Source of the DNA: RGIG4140 sp045632845
GTDB lineage: Bacteria; Pseudomonadota; Alphaproteobacteria; CAAHEQ01; UBA3637
NCBI GenBank assembly: GCA_045632845.1
Contig: JAZQXL010000015.1
Coordinates: 166,710-230,709 of the forward strand
DNA: 64,000 bases
Direction: 5' to 3'
Shown in pieces: positions 49,486-58,285 of this stretch. Made by a program: the position numbers and the translations under genes. The notes beneath the pieces were generated by a model that was not told where the DNA came from, made no database searches, and worked only from the letters and a program-made list of their open reading frames with translations. Positions within the stretch are counted from its first letter, which is position 1, and each line of letters begins with the position of its first letter.

Positions 49486-50226
49486 TTAATCTCTTGTACG
49501 AGTTGCTTTTTGCTTTGCGTGAATGTTTTGAGGCATTGCGTTGCCTAAACTTTGTTCCACGATACGGGCAGATTTTATTTCTTTAGGTTGTTTAACAAAA
49601 ATTTCACTTGCAGCGATGATGGCGCCAGCAACACCTAATGTTGTAAAGTCAACAGAAGATAAGGTGTTAGCTAATCCAGATACGCCAATAGATGAGGCGG
49701 CATAAATAGCATTGACTGTCCCAGCTGCACCTGCGACGTACTCAACGCCATTTAAAATGTTAAGTGCTGGGGTGTTGTGAGCATTAACCGTTTCACGATG
49801 AGCTGTTTTTTTCATTTCAGGTGTTGCATATTTAGATGATGCAATTGTGTCTCTAATGAGTTTGTTCTTTCTTTTTTGATCACCTGTTTGCATTGCCATA
49901 GCAATAGCGCCAGCTGTAAGACCAATTGCACCAATTGCGATACCAGTATCATTTGTATTTTGAGCATTATAAATACAAGAATAGGCAGCGACGGCAATGC
50001 ACCCTAAACCAAAAACAGAAAGTCCTGTTCCAATACCTTCTTTGACTTTGTTGTTTTTAAGATCTTTTTTTAATTCTTCGCGTAATTGTGTGCGAAGCAT
50101 AACAGTATTTTTATCTTTTTGACTCATCCCATTATTTTGTTGATATGTAGGGTTTGTTGGATTTGTTGGGCTCATTTCATCATTTTTGTTTGTTGAAACG
50201 TATTCAGTTTTATTTGATGTTGTCAT
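49486..50226 (-). CDS. Membrane protein of unknown function, candidate effector
   Basis: A 246-residue protein. Residues 1-60 are polar (Thr/Asn/Gln-rich) and then basic. Hydrophobic segments lie at about 65-83, 92-110, 160-180 and 192-210, rich in Gly and Ala (GIGTGLSVFGLGCIAV). Short basic end AKQKATRTRD. The overall design, a polar head plus paired Gly/Ala hairpins, is like that of the protein at 12786-13520. Its promoter (50273-50301) is near-consensus. No known domain. Confidence 0.68.
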   Translation of the reverse strand: MTTSNKTEYVSTNKNDEMSPTNPTNPTYQQNNGMSQKDKNTVMLRTQLREELKKDLKNNKVKEGIGTGLSVFGLGCIAVAAYSCIYNAQNTNDTGIAIGAIGLTAGAIAMAMQTGDQKRKNKLIRDTIASSKYATPEMKKTAHRETVNAHNTPALNILNGVEYVAGAAGTVNAIYAASSIGVSGLANTLSSVDFTTLGVAGAIIAASEIFVKQPKEIKSARIVEQSLGNAMPQNIHAKQKATRTRD

Positions 50227-50272
50227 TTTACTCTCCTTTTAGTTGATGATATAGTTCTTAGGCTACGGTATT

Positions 50273-50301
50273 ATTATATCATATTTTTTGAAATATGTCG
50301 A
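50273..50301 (-). promoter_or_regulatory. Sigma-70 promoter
   Basis: Minus strand TCGACA (50296-50301), 17 bases, TATAAT (50273-50278). Confidence 0.75.
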
Positions 50302-50439
50302 CAAAAAAATAATTGTATCATATAACACTTTGATTTTATTGGATAATATCATTTATTTTTGTGAAAATAAATGGTGTTTGGGTGTGCTGGTTGTTGTGTT
50401 TTTTATAAAATATGTAATAGCTTGGCCTTAAAGAAGGTT

Positions 50440-51966
50440 TTAATTGTTTTCGTTATATTCCTTTTCAGTATTAATTTGCCAAACATCTTGATTGCTCATA
50501 CCTAAAATATGATCAACACTTACCATAGCTGTTAGGATGGAGTGATCCATATTATTATAGTGATGCATACCATTTCTTCCAATAGGATAAAGGTTTTTAA
50601 TGGTTTTTAAAAAAGTTTTAACTTCTTCAAATTTATCATAACTTCCAAAATAGGCCGGATAAGCTTTAGGTACATTGTAAATGGCTGTTTCTAATATATC
50701 ATTTTTAGATATTAAACCTATTTTTTCAGCTTCATCAGTGGCCATTTTGATAAAATCCTTGTCTTCAATTTGATCAAGTTTGTCCCCATTTTGGTAAAAA
50801 TATTCAAGGCCAACCCAAACAGAATTTTGGTAATCTTTAACTAAATAGGGACTCCAATTATTGAAAATTTGAACTCTGCCCAGATGAACATTTTTTTCTT
50901 GGATATAAATCCAACAATCAGGGATCAAGTTATTCAATGTGGCAATTTTTGTTTTGTTTTTAATATTTAATTGTTTTGCTAAGACTAAAACAGTTTTAAA
51001 ATCACGATAAACGAGATTTTTTGCAATTTCTCTTACGGATAGAGGGGTTTTATCACCCATCAAGCGGATAAGAGTTCTAATCGGGCAGGAGGAAAAAACA
51101 TATTCACCTGTAAGATTATGCAGGGATCCATCGGCTTTTTTTACAGAAATAGATTTGATTTTGTTGTGCTCAAGATCAATTTTTTCAACAGTTGTATTGA
51201 GCCAAATTTCTCCGCCCATTTTCAAAATGCGTTTGGCCATTTCATCATACATTTGGCCACAGCCAAGTTTGGGGTAATAAAAAGAATCAATAAGGCTTGT
51301 TTCCTTTTTATCATGATGGAAAAATTCTTTAATAATTTTTAAAATAGAAACACCTTTAACCCTTTGAGATCCCCATTCAGCTGAAATTTGAGAGCAGGGA
51401 ACACCCCACAATTTTTCGGTATATTCTTTGAAAAATGTTTGATAAAGTTCAGTTCCAAATCGGTTGATGAAAAAATTTTCCAAATTTGTTTCTGGTTTCT
51501 TAAAAACACAGGCTTTAAGGTAAGATAAAAAGATTTTACCCATACGAAATACCCCAAGACCTAGGATGGTATTTAATGAAAGGGAGATTGGATAATCAAA
51601 AAATTGCTTGTTATAGTATATGCGAGAAAGGCGTTTCCTATATAAAAAACAGGCATTTTGTTTTTGTGGGTCAATGGTTTTTTTATTTTTTAAATAAGTT
51701 GTTTTTCGATTTAAAAGAATGTCATCAAGGGCGGGTTCTGTTTGAATTGGAAGAATTTCTTCCCACAAATTAAACACTCTTTTTTGTTTTGTAAAAAAAC
51801 GGTGCCCCCCAAAATCAGCAATGTTTCCTTTGTATTTGCGAGATGTGGAAATACCTCCAACAAAGTCGTTTTGTTCTATAATAATTGGTTTGATATTAGA
51901 CCTTTTTAATAATTCATACGCAGCTGTCAACCCAGCTGGGCCTGCACCAATTATGATTGCTTGCAT
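50440..51966 (-). CDS. FAD-dependent NAD(P)-binding oxidoreductase (UDP-galactopyranose mutase/amine-oxidase-like)
   Basis: A 508-residue flavoprotein. The dinucleotide-binding motif IIGAGPAGLTAAYEL starts at residue 5, followed by the IIEQNDFVGGIS segment (29-40) with the ribose-binding acidic residue, and FGGHRFF at 53-59. Such proteins act on isoprenoid or nucleotide-sugar substrates in glycan pathways; the precise reaction is not clear. The divergent neighbour is a GT-C transferase (52058-53773), so glycan assembly is likely. Ribosome binding site AAGGAAA. Confidence 0.82.
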   Translation of the reverse strand: MQAIIIGAGPAGLTAAYELLKRSNIKPIIIEQNDFVGGISTSRKYKGNIADFGGHRFFTKQKRVFNLWEEILPIQTEPALDDILLNRKTTYLKNKKTIDPQKQNACFLYRKRLSRIYYNKQFFDYPISLSLNTILGLGVFRMGKIFLSYLKACVFKKPETNLENFFINRFGTELYQTFFKEYTEKLWGVPCSQISAEWGSQRVKGVSILKIIKEFFHHDKKETSLIDSFYYPKLGCGQMYDEMAKRILKMGGEIWLNTTVEKIDLEHNKIKSISVKKADGSLHNLTGEYVFSSCPIRTLIRLMGDKTPLSVREIAKNLVYRDFKTVLVLAKQLNIKNKTKIATLNNLIPDCWIYIQEKNVHLGRVQIFNNWSPYLVKDYQNSVWVGLEYFYQNGDKLDQIEDKDFIKMATDEAEKIGLISKNDILETAIYNVPKAYPAYFGSYDKFEEVKTFLKTIKNLYPIGRNGMHHYNNMDHSILTAMVSVDHILGMSNQDVWQINTEKEYNENN

Positions 51967-52057
51967 GGAAATTCCTTTCTCAGTTAATAAATTTGATAAT
52001 AGTTGAGCTAGAAAAAAAAGTCTAGATTTTTTTTGTGAATATGTGTAATGTTAAGGC

Positions 52058-53773
52058 ATGAAAAACTTTTTTAAAAAATATGATTTATTATTTTACTTAG
52101 GGATTGCTCTTTTATGCTTGATGGCTATGACTGGGATAAATACCAGTAATTATCGTGACACAGATAGCTATATGTGGGCTAATCGGATGGTTGATTGGAT
52201 TTCAAGTGGTAGTTGGTCTGAGCGCGAATTTATGTTGAGCAACTATCCATATGGTGAAATCTTACACTGGACACGTCCATTAGATGTTTTGTGGTTGGGA
52301 TTATATTCCTTTTTTAAGGATTTTTATCCTATGAAAGAGGCTGTTTTTATATCGGGGAGCTTTCTCTCGCCAGTTATCGGATTGTTTTTTGTCACAGCGG
52401 TTTATTTTGCGATTAGACCTTTTTATAAGGGTTTTTATCGCTTAATTTTTATGGCAGCTATTTTCTTTCCATTCCCTTTTCAAGGAGTGTTTAGGTTTTT
52501 AAACCCAGATCACCATGTGTTGATTTTGTTGTTGCAGTGCATTTCTTTTGCATTTTTGATGAGATGGGTATGCTATGATCAAAAGAAATCAGCTTTTTTG
52601 GCAGGTCTTTTTGCTGCAATGAGTATTTGGGTAACGATAGAAAGCTGGATATTCTTTTTTATGGTTCTATCTGTTTTTCTAAGCGGTTTTGTTTTTTACA
52701 AAAGAAGTTTAGATGCTGCTGCAACATTTAGTTTAGGGGCATTTGTTACAACGTTATTGGTAACGGTTATCAATCCGCCTGCCCAAGGTTTTTTATATTT
52801 CGATATGGGTAGGATTTCTATAGCATTTGTTGCTATGACGGGTATATTGCTTTTACTCTTAAAAATAATAAACAGATATAATATCGATAAATATTCAGTT
52901 TCAAAAAAAATAATATTACTTGCCCCACTTGCTCTTGTTTCACTTTGTTGGTTGATAGCTCTTTATTATCCTGTATTTACTTCCAAATTAGCAGATGTGT
53001 GGATGTATCGTATCAGTGAAATGAAATCCCCATTAAACAGTGTTAAAACAACGCTTTATTATTTAGGGACGTCTTTGGTGAGCCTATTTTTGTGGTGTCA
53101 TCTCGTTTGGTATAAGCGAAAAGTGGATTTCTGGCACTTAGTTAGTGGTGTTTTTTTGTTGGGTTATTTACTATTAACCAGCTACAGCATGCGCTTTTTT
53201 ATATTTTTGAGTTTGTATGCGATTATTCCTTTTGTTGATTGGATTAAGTTTAAAACCAAGGATATGAAAAAAGATGATTTAATTCCAAATCAGGTGATGT
53301 TGGTTTCATTTTGTTACTTTTTGGGTTCTATATTGATTATTTCTTGTACTAGCTTGTTGATTGACAGTGAAAAAGAAAAAACAGAATTTTTTTTGCAAGA
53401 TAATTATTTTTTAAAGAGTGGGGAAAAAGCAGTTTTGAGTGATGTGTTTATGGGTCCAAAAATTATTTTTGAAACGGAGCGTCCTGTTGTTGCAACACCA
53501 TATCACAGAAATGAAGAAGGAATTATGGATTCTCATTTTATTTTTTATGGTACAGATATGGACAATGTCTATAAATTACTAAAAAAACATCAAGTAGAAG
53601 ATGTGTTACTGACAGTTTTGAAAAATAACATTTATTATAAAAATGCCCCTGAAGATAGTTTTTACAAACGTATCTTATCTCAAAAAAATGTTCCTGAATG
53701 GTTTGAGTTAAAACATCTTAAAAAAGAAAAAGACGGATATTCTATTTGGGGGAAAATAGTCTATTTTGAATAA
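52058..53773 (+). CDS. GT-C membrane glycosyltransferase, STT3/PglB-like
   Basis: A 571-residue polytopic membrane protein with about 12 hydrophobic segments. Diagnostic features: RDTDSYMWANRMVDW (residues 34-48) as the first-loop acidic motif, then HWTRPLDVLWLGLYSFF (70-86), FLNPDHHVLILLL (about 148-160) and a C-terminal soluble domain without a clear WWDYG. It resembles oligosaccharyltransferase or lipid-linked-sugar transferases acting on the periplasmic side. Divergent from the FAD enzyme gene 92 bases away. Confidence 0.75.
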   Translation: MKNFFKKYDLLFYLGIALLCLMAMTGINTSNYRDTDSYMWANRMVDWISSGSWSEREFMLSNYPYGEILHWTRPLDVLWLGLYSFFKDFYPMKEAVFISGSFLSPVIGLFFVTAVYFAIRPFYKGFYRLIFMAAIFFPFPFQGVFRFLNPDHHVLILLLQCISFAFLMRWVCYDQKKSAFLAGLFAAMSIWVTIESWIFFFMVLSVFLSGFVFYKRSLDAAATFSLGAFVTTLLVTVINPPAQGFLYFDMGRISIAFVAMTGILLLLLKIINRYNIDKYSVSKKIILLAPLALVSLCWLIALYYPVFTSKLADVWMYRISEMKSPLNSVKTTLYYLGTSLVSLFLWCHLVWYKRKVDFWHLVSGVFLLGYLLLTSYSMRFFIFLSLYAIIPFVDWIKFKTKDMKKDDLIPNQVMLVSFCYFLGSILIISCTSLLIDSEKEKTEFFLQDNYFLKSGEKAVLSDVFMGPKIIFETERPVVATPYHRNEEGIMDSHFIFYGTDMDNVYKLLKKHQVEDVLLTVLKNNIYYKNAPEDSFYKRILSQKNVPEWFELKHLKKEKDGYSIWGKIVYFE

Positions 53774-53796
53774 TAAGAAAATGGATAATTGGTTGA

Positions 53797-53828
53797 AATA
53801 AAACCCTTCATAAAGAGGGTTTTTATTT
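53797..53828 (+). terminator. Intrinsic terminator
   Basis: AAACCCT-TCATAAAG-AGGGTTT plus T-run behind the GT-C gene. Confidence 0.8.
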
Positions 53829-53837
53829 TAATCTATA

Positions 53838-53930
53838 ACTTTATACTTTATAAAAAATGAAAAGGTTAATTTTTTGCTTGATATATTTAAAAAAATGTTT
53901 ATAGTTATAAAAAACACAAAAGTATAAAGT
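53838..53930. promoter_or_regulatory. Inverted repeat flanking the Fic-MerR promoter region
   Basis: ACTTTATACTTT (53838-53849) and its exact inverse AAAGTATAAAGT (53919-53930) bracket the non-coding region, the second ending 13 bases before the start codon. A MerR-type protein encoded just downstream might bind here. Confidence 0.5.
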
Positions 53931-53942
53931 AGGGGTTTTAAA

Positions 53943-54911
53943 TTGAATTATAAAGATAAATTTAATAAAGAAAGATTGTCATTATCTGTTCTTTTGAAAG
54001 ATAAAAAACGGTTTGATGAATGTAAAATAAGACTTGTTTCAGAGTTGATATGTGTGCTCAATGTATTGGAAGATTTTTCTTTTACACGAACAGAAATTTT
54101 AAATTTTGTGCAAGAAAAAACAACCTCGGGCACACGTTCGTTTTATGATTATTTGATTCTTTTTAATTATATTGAAGCATTAGATTTTGTTTTTGAAAAT
54201 TATAAAAAAATTACGTTGGATACCTCTTTCTTACAACAACTGCACAAAATGGTTTTTGAAAAAGTAGAGGCGGATGCTGGCACTTTTCGAAAGAGTAGAG
54301 TGTTTGATTCTCCTTTTAAATTGAAATTTATTGATGCAAAAGAGATTTTAAATAAATTAAAAGATTTAGATCAATTACTTTTAAAAAAAGAGGGGGAGGG
54401 ACTGTATTGGATATTTGAATGTTACTATCAGTTTTTAATTATCTCACCCTTTAAAAAAGGGAATATTCTTGTCGGATTATTACTGTTGACAGCAGCTCTT
54501 TTAAAAAGTGGATATACGCCCTTGGTATTACGTTCAATAGATAAAAAACGCTTTTTTGAAGTTCTTGAAAATTATCAGTTAAAAAATAAAAAAGAACAAT
54601 ATTATGCCTTTATGCGATCAGCTTTAGGACGATCTTTTCAATTGGTTTTGAGTGATAAGTTAGATGAAACGAAAAAAGAAAATTTATTGACAATTGCTAA
54701 ATTTGCAAAATTGTGTGATGTACCTATTTCGACAATTAGATATTGGATGAAAGAAGGGCATATTAAACCAGTTGTTTTTACTCCAACTGGATATGCGTTG
54801 TTTGATGAAAATCAACGGATCGATATACAAGAAGCAAAGCTGACCAAGATGATTAGTAAATGTATGAGCTCGCTTAAAAAAGGTATTGAAAAAGCATCAA
54901 ACCAGCCTTAA
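53943..54911 (+). CDS. Fic-like protein with degenerate catalytic motif fused to a MerR-type HTH
   Basis: A 322-residue protein. Residues 20-235 follow the Fic fold: FNYIEALDFVF (74-84), LQQLHKMVFE..ADAGTFRKSRV (98-120), and a degenerate Fic motif ISPFKKGNILVG at 167-178 where the consensus is HPFxxGNGRxxR; Ser168 replaces the catalytic His and the GR/R are lost. Residues 248-290 form a MerR-like winged helix-turn-helix (FAKLCDVPISTIRYWMKEGHI), followed by a helical tail. Start is TTG (AGGGG upstream); no better start exists. Likely a regulator derived from an AMPylator. Confidence 0.78.
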   Translation: MNYKDKFNKERLSLSVLLKDKKRFDECKIRLVSELICVLNVLEDFSFTRTEILNFVQEKTTSGTRSFYDYLILFNYIEALDFVFENYKKITLDTSFLQQLHKMVFEKVEADAGTFRKSRVFDSPFKLKFIDAKEILNKLKDLDQLLLKKEGEGLYWIFECYYQFLIISPFKKGNILVGLLLLTAALLKSGYTPLVLRSIDKKRFFEVLENYQLKNKKEQYYAFMRSALGRSFQLVLSDKLDETKKENLLTIAKFAKLCDVPISTIRYWMKEGHIKPVVFTPTGYALFDENQRIDIQEAKLTKMISKCMSSLKKGIEKASNQP

Positions 54912-54943
54912 TTCATTGATTTAAATTGATAAAATGATTGTTT

Positions 54944-55393
54944 CTAGTCTTTTTTGAAAAAGGATATAATCTCATCAATATGACCAGAAACCTTGACTTT
55001 CCGCCATTCTTTAAGAATATTTAAATTTTCATCAAGGATAAAGGTTGAGCGTTCAATGCCCATGTACTTTCTTCCATACATTGATTTTTCAACCCAGACA
55101 TTGAACTGATTTGAAAGGATGTGCTCAGGGTCTGATAAGAGAGGGAAATTCAAATTTTGATTTTCTTTAAATTTTAAATGACTTTTAATACTATCAGGAC
55201 TGACACCAACAACTTGAGCATAAGGAAGAAGTCTGTTCATATTATCTCTAAATTGACAAGCCTCTAATGTACAGCCTGATGTATTATCTTTGGGATAAAA
55301 ATAAAGGACAGTTTGTTTCCCTTTAAAATCTTTTAATAAAAATTCACGTTCAATTCCATTTGCATCAATGCCAGCTAATTTAATTTCCTGCAT
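54944..55393 (-). CDS. bcp: Thiol peroxidase Bcp/PrxQ
   Basis: A 149-residue peroxiredoxin reducing peroxides. The catalytic motif NTSGCTLEACQFRD at residues 37-50 contains the peroxidatic Cys41 and resolving Cys46, the spacing of the Bcp subfamily. LYFYPKDNT precedes it. No signal peptide, so cytoplasmic. It stands alone with ribosome binding site TGGAGAT. It fits the oxidative-stress set (sodC, flavodiiron protein) in this window. Confidence 0.95.
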   Translation of the reverse strand: MQEIKLAGIDANGIEREFLLKDFKGKQTVLYFYPKDNTSGCTLEACQFRDNMNRLLPYAQVVGVSPDSIKSHLKFKENQNLNFPLLSDPEHILSNQFNVWVEKSMYGRKYMGIERSTFILDENLNILKEWRKVKVSGHIDEIISFFKKD

Positions 55394-55520
55394 TTAATCT
55401 CCATTTATAAATTGTTACTTGTATATTTTATAGTTGAAAGATTGAAAAACTGCAAGAGGTATATGTTTTTTAATTCTTTAGTTAAGAACTTGAGTAATGA
55501 AAGTAATATTCTCTTTTTGT

Positions 55521-57683
55521 TTAAGAGTTTTCACGTTTATTTGTATTAAATTGTAAATTTTCCTCATGTTTTTGAGAATGTTTTGCAAGAGTATTTTGAG
55601 GATTTCCTGGTTTTCTTTCTGGTGTGGATTGGCTTTCTTCATACCCTGTGTGGGCTGTTGAGCTATAGCTGCTTTGGAGGCCTCTTCTTTGTAGATTAGT
55701 GTTTATTCTACCATGGCCATTTATTGAAATGGTTTCTTCTATTTTCGAAAGAGCCGGGGCATAGCTTTGTAATGTCTTGTCGTCAAAATCTTTTGGATCT
55801 TTTGTGAGATTAGCTAGCATTGCCCGATGATTTTCACCAAATAATTGGGTAACTGTTTGATTGGAAGAATTAACTTTTTCATTTGGGTGATATAATAGGT
55901 TTGCTTGTACCAGTTTGTATAAAAGAACATTTGCATTTGTTTGGGCTTCTTGAGGTGAATATCCTTGTTTTATAAGTATGCTCTCTATATTTTTCAAGGC
56001 ATTTGACATGTTTGTATCTGTTAAATGTGTTCCGCTAATTTTTTTATTTTTAAATTGATCTAATCTTTGTCGAGAGTGATCAATTGCGGGTTTTTGATAA
56101 TGTCTGACTTTGGTCGGTGATGTAGGAGCAGGACTGGCTGGTTGATCTGCGGGGGTTGGTTCCGCTGTAGGAGTAGGAGTGGCCGGTTGAACAGCGGGGG
56201 TTGGTTCCGCTGTAGGTGTTGGAGTGGCCGGTTGATCTGCGGGGGTTGGTTCTGCTGTAGGTGTTGGAGTGGCCGGTTGAACAGGGGGGGTTGGTTCTGC
56301 TGCAGGTGTTGGAGTGGCTGGTTGAACAGCGGGGGTTGCTTCTGCTGTAGGAGCAGGAGTGGCTGGTTGATTAGCGGGGGTTGGTTCTAGTTGTGATTCA
56401 GTTTCAGAACTTAGTTGTGTGTTTTGAATGTGTTTATGTAAAGGATGGTTTGGATTTTTTTTAATTTCATCTCTAACTTCAGGGTGGTTAGAGAGCCATT
56501 CTTCCATATTTTGAGAGTTGGTTTTGTTTGTGTATATATTTTCAATGACTTTTTCATCGGCGTTCTCAATTAATATTTTAACTGTTTGGTCAATATCTTC
56601 TTGTTTCTCAGGATGGGAATTATTGCAACTTACAGATAATGCCATGCTTAAAGCTGAATCGCCATCGTTTGTGAATTTGTTGGGATTAACACCATTTTTA
56701 ATCAAAAATTGAACTTTTTTTGCACTATCAGGAGATTGAACAGCTCTATGTATTAGGGTTTCCCCATGATTATTGATGTGTTTAGGATTGCCTCCTTTTT
56801 CATCAATAATGCGGCGCATGGTTTCAAATGACGCATTATCAGTAGCATGCATAGCAATATTGAAGCCATTATTGTCAACCACATCTTTTCCTGGTTCATA
56901 ATATATTTTTAACCTTTTATCATCTAACATTGCATTTATGAGAATGTCTCTTTTATCTGATTGTGGTTGTTGTAATAAAATCATCATTGGTGTTTTGTTA
57001 TTCCAGCCTGGATTTTGAGTGTTGATATACGTTTTTTCATTTTTGAGAATATAGGCGGCTAATTCATATTTCCCCAAACCTATTGCGGCACTTAAAGGTG
57101 TTGAATAAGGGTGTATAGCTGTGCCAATATTAGGGTCACGGTCATTTTCTATATTGGTGTTTATTGTAATTCCATTTTGTGCATTTTGATCAATATAGGC
57201 TTGAAATGCCGCAATTGAGCTTCCATTTTCATCTCTGGCAATGATGGTTGAAAAATTATCACGGGAACGAAGTCCTGTTTTTGTATTATAAGTTTCGGGT
57301 GTGAAATTTAAGTTAAGTATATCATTTATAACACGTGTCTTTGTATATTGGTTTTCAATAACACGCGTATCTGAACCTTGAGCTTCAAGTAGAGTGTTTT
57401 GAATAGATGATGATGCATTTGCTCCAACGGTAGCAACATCATATGAAGCTTCGCCAACAGACCATCCGACTTTGGCTACTGTTATGACATCACCAACAAC
57501 AGGGACTAATTCAACAGTATCAACAACCGTTTCAAGAGTGCTTTGATTCTCAGCATCTTGAACCGCCTCTCTTGCTTCCAAAACAGTTTCAGCTGTATTT
57601 AAAACGTTTTCAGCTTTTTTACTTCCTTTAGCAAGCTTTACACCGCCTTTAATAAGACTTGCGCCTATTCCTATAATTCCCAT
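55521..57683 (-). CDS. Large ankyrin-repeat protein with proline-rich tandem repeats
   Basis: A 720-residue protein, candidate effector. The N-terminus (1-95) has Gly/Ala/Val-rich amphipathic or hydrophobic stretches (LVPVVGDVITVAKVGWSVG). Ankyrin units occupy about 170-420, for example STPLSAAIGLGKYELAAYIL, NGFNIAMHATDNASFETM and HGETLIHRAVQSPDSAKKVQ. Residues 431-523 are about six 15-residue repeats (ATPTPTAEPTPADQP). The C-terminal 190 residues are a helical domain ending NTNKRENS. Promoter at 57714-57742 and AGGGGAT site. Confidence 0.85.
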   Translation of the reverse strand: MGIIGIGASLIKGGVKLAKGSKKAENVLNTAETVLEAREAVQDAENQSTLETVVDTVELVPVVGDVITVAKVGWSVGEASYDVATVGANASSSIQNTLLEAQGSDTRVIENQYTKTRVINDILNLNFTPETYNTKTGLRSRDNFSTIIARDENGSSIAAFQAYIDQNAQNGITINTNIENDRDPNIGTAIHPYSTPLSAAIGLGKYELAAYILKNEKTYINTQNPGWNNKTPMMILLQQPQSDKRDILINAMLDDKRLKIYYEPGKDVVDNNGFNIAMHATDNASFETMRRIIDEKGGNPKHINNHGETLIHRAVQSPDSAKKVQFLIKNGVNPNKFTNDGDSALSMALSVSCNNSHPEKQEDIDQTVKILIENADEKVIENIYTNKTNSQNMEEWLSNHPEVRDEIKKNPNHPLHKHIQNTQLSSETESQLEPTPANQPATPAPTAEATPAVQPATPTPAAEPTPPVQPATPTPTAEPTPADQPATPTPTAEPTPAVQPATPTPTAEPTPADQPASPAPTSPTKVRHYQKPAIDHSRQRLDQFKNKKISGTHLTDTNMSNALKNIESILIKQGYSPQEAQTNANVLLYKLVQANLLYHPNEKVNSSNQTVTQLFGENHRAMLANLTKDPKDFDDKTLQSYAPALSKIEETISINGHGRINTNLQRRGLQSSYSSTAHTGYEESQSTPERKPGNPQNTLAKHSQKHEENLQFNTNKRENS
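56140..56395 (-). repeat. 45-bp tandem repeat encoding the proline-rich region
   Basis: About six copies of a 45-bp unit (minus strand encodes ATPTPTAEPTP-ADQP or AVQP). Units alternate between GAT-type and GAA-type codons and differ by a few bases, so the array is prone to copy-number change. Confidence 0.9.
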
Positions 57684-57713
57684 TATCCCCTCCGGTTTCT
57701 CCCATATACGATT

Positions 57714-57742
57714 AGTATATCATAGTTCTTGTTTTTTTTCAA
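57714..57742 (-). promoter_or_regulatory. Promoter of the 720-residue ankyrin gene
   Basis: Minus strand TTGAAA (57737-57742), 17 bases, TATACT (57714-57719). Confidence 0.75.
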
Positions 57743-57844
57743 TAAATACATCTATTTTTTATTTTTTTTCCTTTCAGAGAAGGGATTTTGATTAAATAAA
57801 ATTTGCAAATGTATTTTGTAATTTTTGCTTTATTGGTTTTTATG

Positions 57845-58076
57845 CCTTTAGGGCGGACACATAAAAAAAACAAAATTGGGACTTTTTCTTAATGGTGCCA
57901 CTCGTTCGAATGTAAATTCCCATTGCGTCGCAATGGGACCCTTTCGAGTCGTAAGGTTCAAACTTCATTTCATTTGTTTTCACCAACTATCCGCTCGGCC
58001 TCACGTTGCCCCCGTGAGTCCTAACTCCCTGTGATACACATTAAAAAAAAGCCCCAAAATTGGGACTTTTTCTTAA
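57845..58076 (-). repeat. tRNA-Thr tail element
   Basis: Behind tRNA-Thr and its terminator lies a segment with several palindromes (CACGGGGGCAACGTG; CCCATTGCGACGCAATGGG) and the 13-bp AAATGAAATGAAG (rc of 57963-57975) shared with the tRNA-Asn element. It ends with a 32-bp exact copy of the tRNA-Thr 3' end plus terminator stem (57871-57902 versus 58055-58086, 184 bp apart), and even the ATGTGT behind the terminator is repeated. Confidence 0.8.
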
Positions 58077-58151
<75 letters not shown>

Positions 58152-58233
58152 AATAGAGCGATATAACAATGTGTTATTTCTATATGAGTTTTAGCAACTT
58201 GTCAAGATGTTTTTCTGTTAACTTTAAATTATT

Positions 58234-58261
58234 TTGAGAAAAATGAAAAATGTGTTATAAT
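58234..58261 (+). promoter_or_regulatory. Promoter of the Cys-His-Asp protein gene
   Basis: TTGAGA (58234-58239), 16 bases, TATAAT (58256-58261), 24 bases before the ATG. Confidence 0.8.
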
Positions 58262-58285
58262 ATCAGATATAGATTGGAGGTTATA

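Noticed and set aside
56283..56290. G-run in the proline repeat as a phase-variation tract
   Set aside because: It is only seven bases, arises from Pro codons in one repeat unit, and lies late in the gene.
56142..56390. Gly/Trp/Cys-rich frame antisense to the proline-rich repeat
   Set aside because: A by-product of the 45-bp tandem repeat in the real gene on the other strand.
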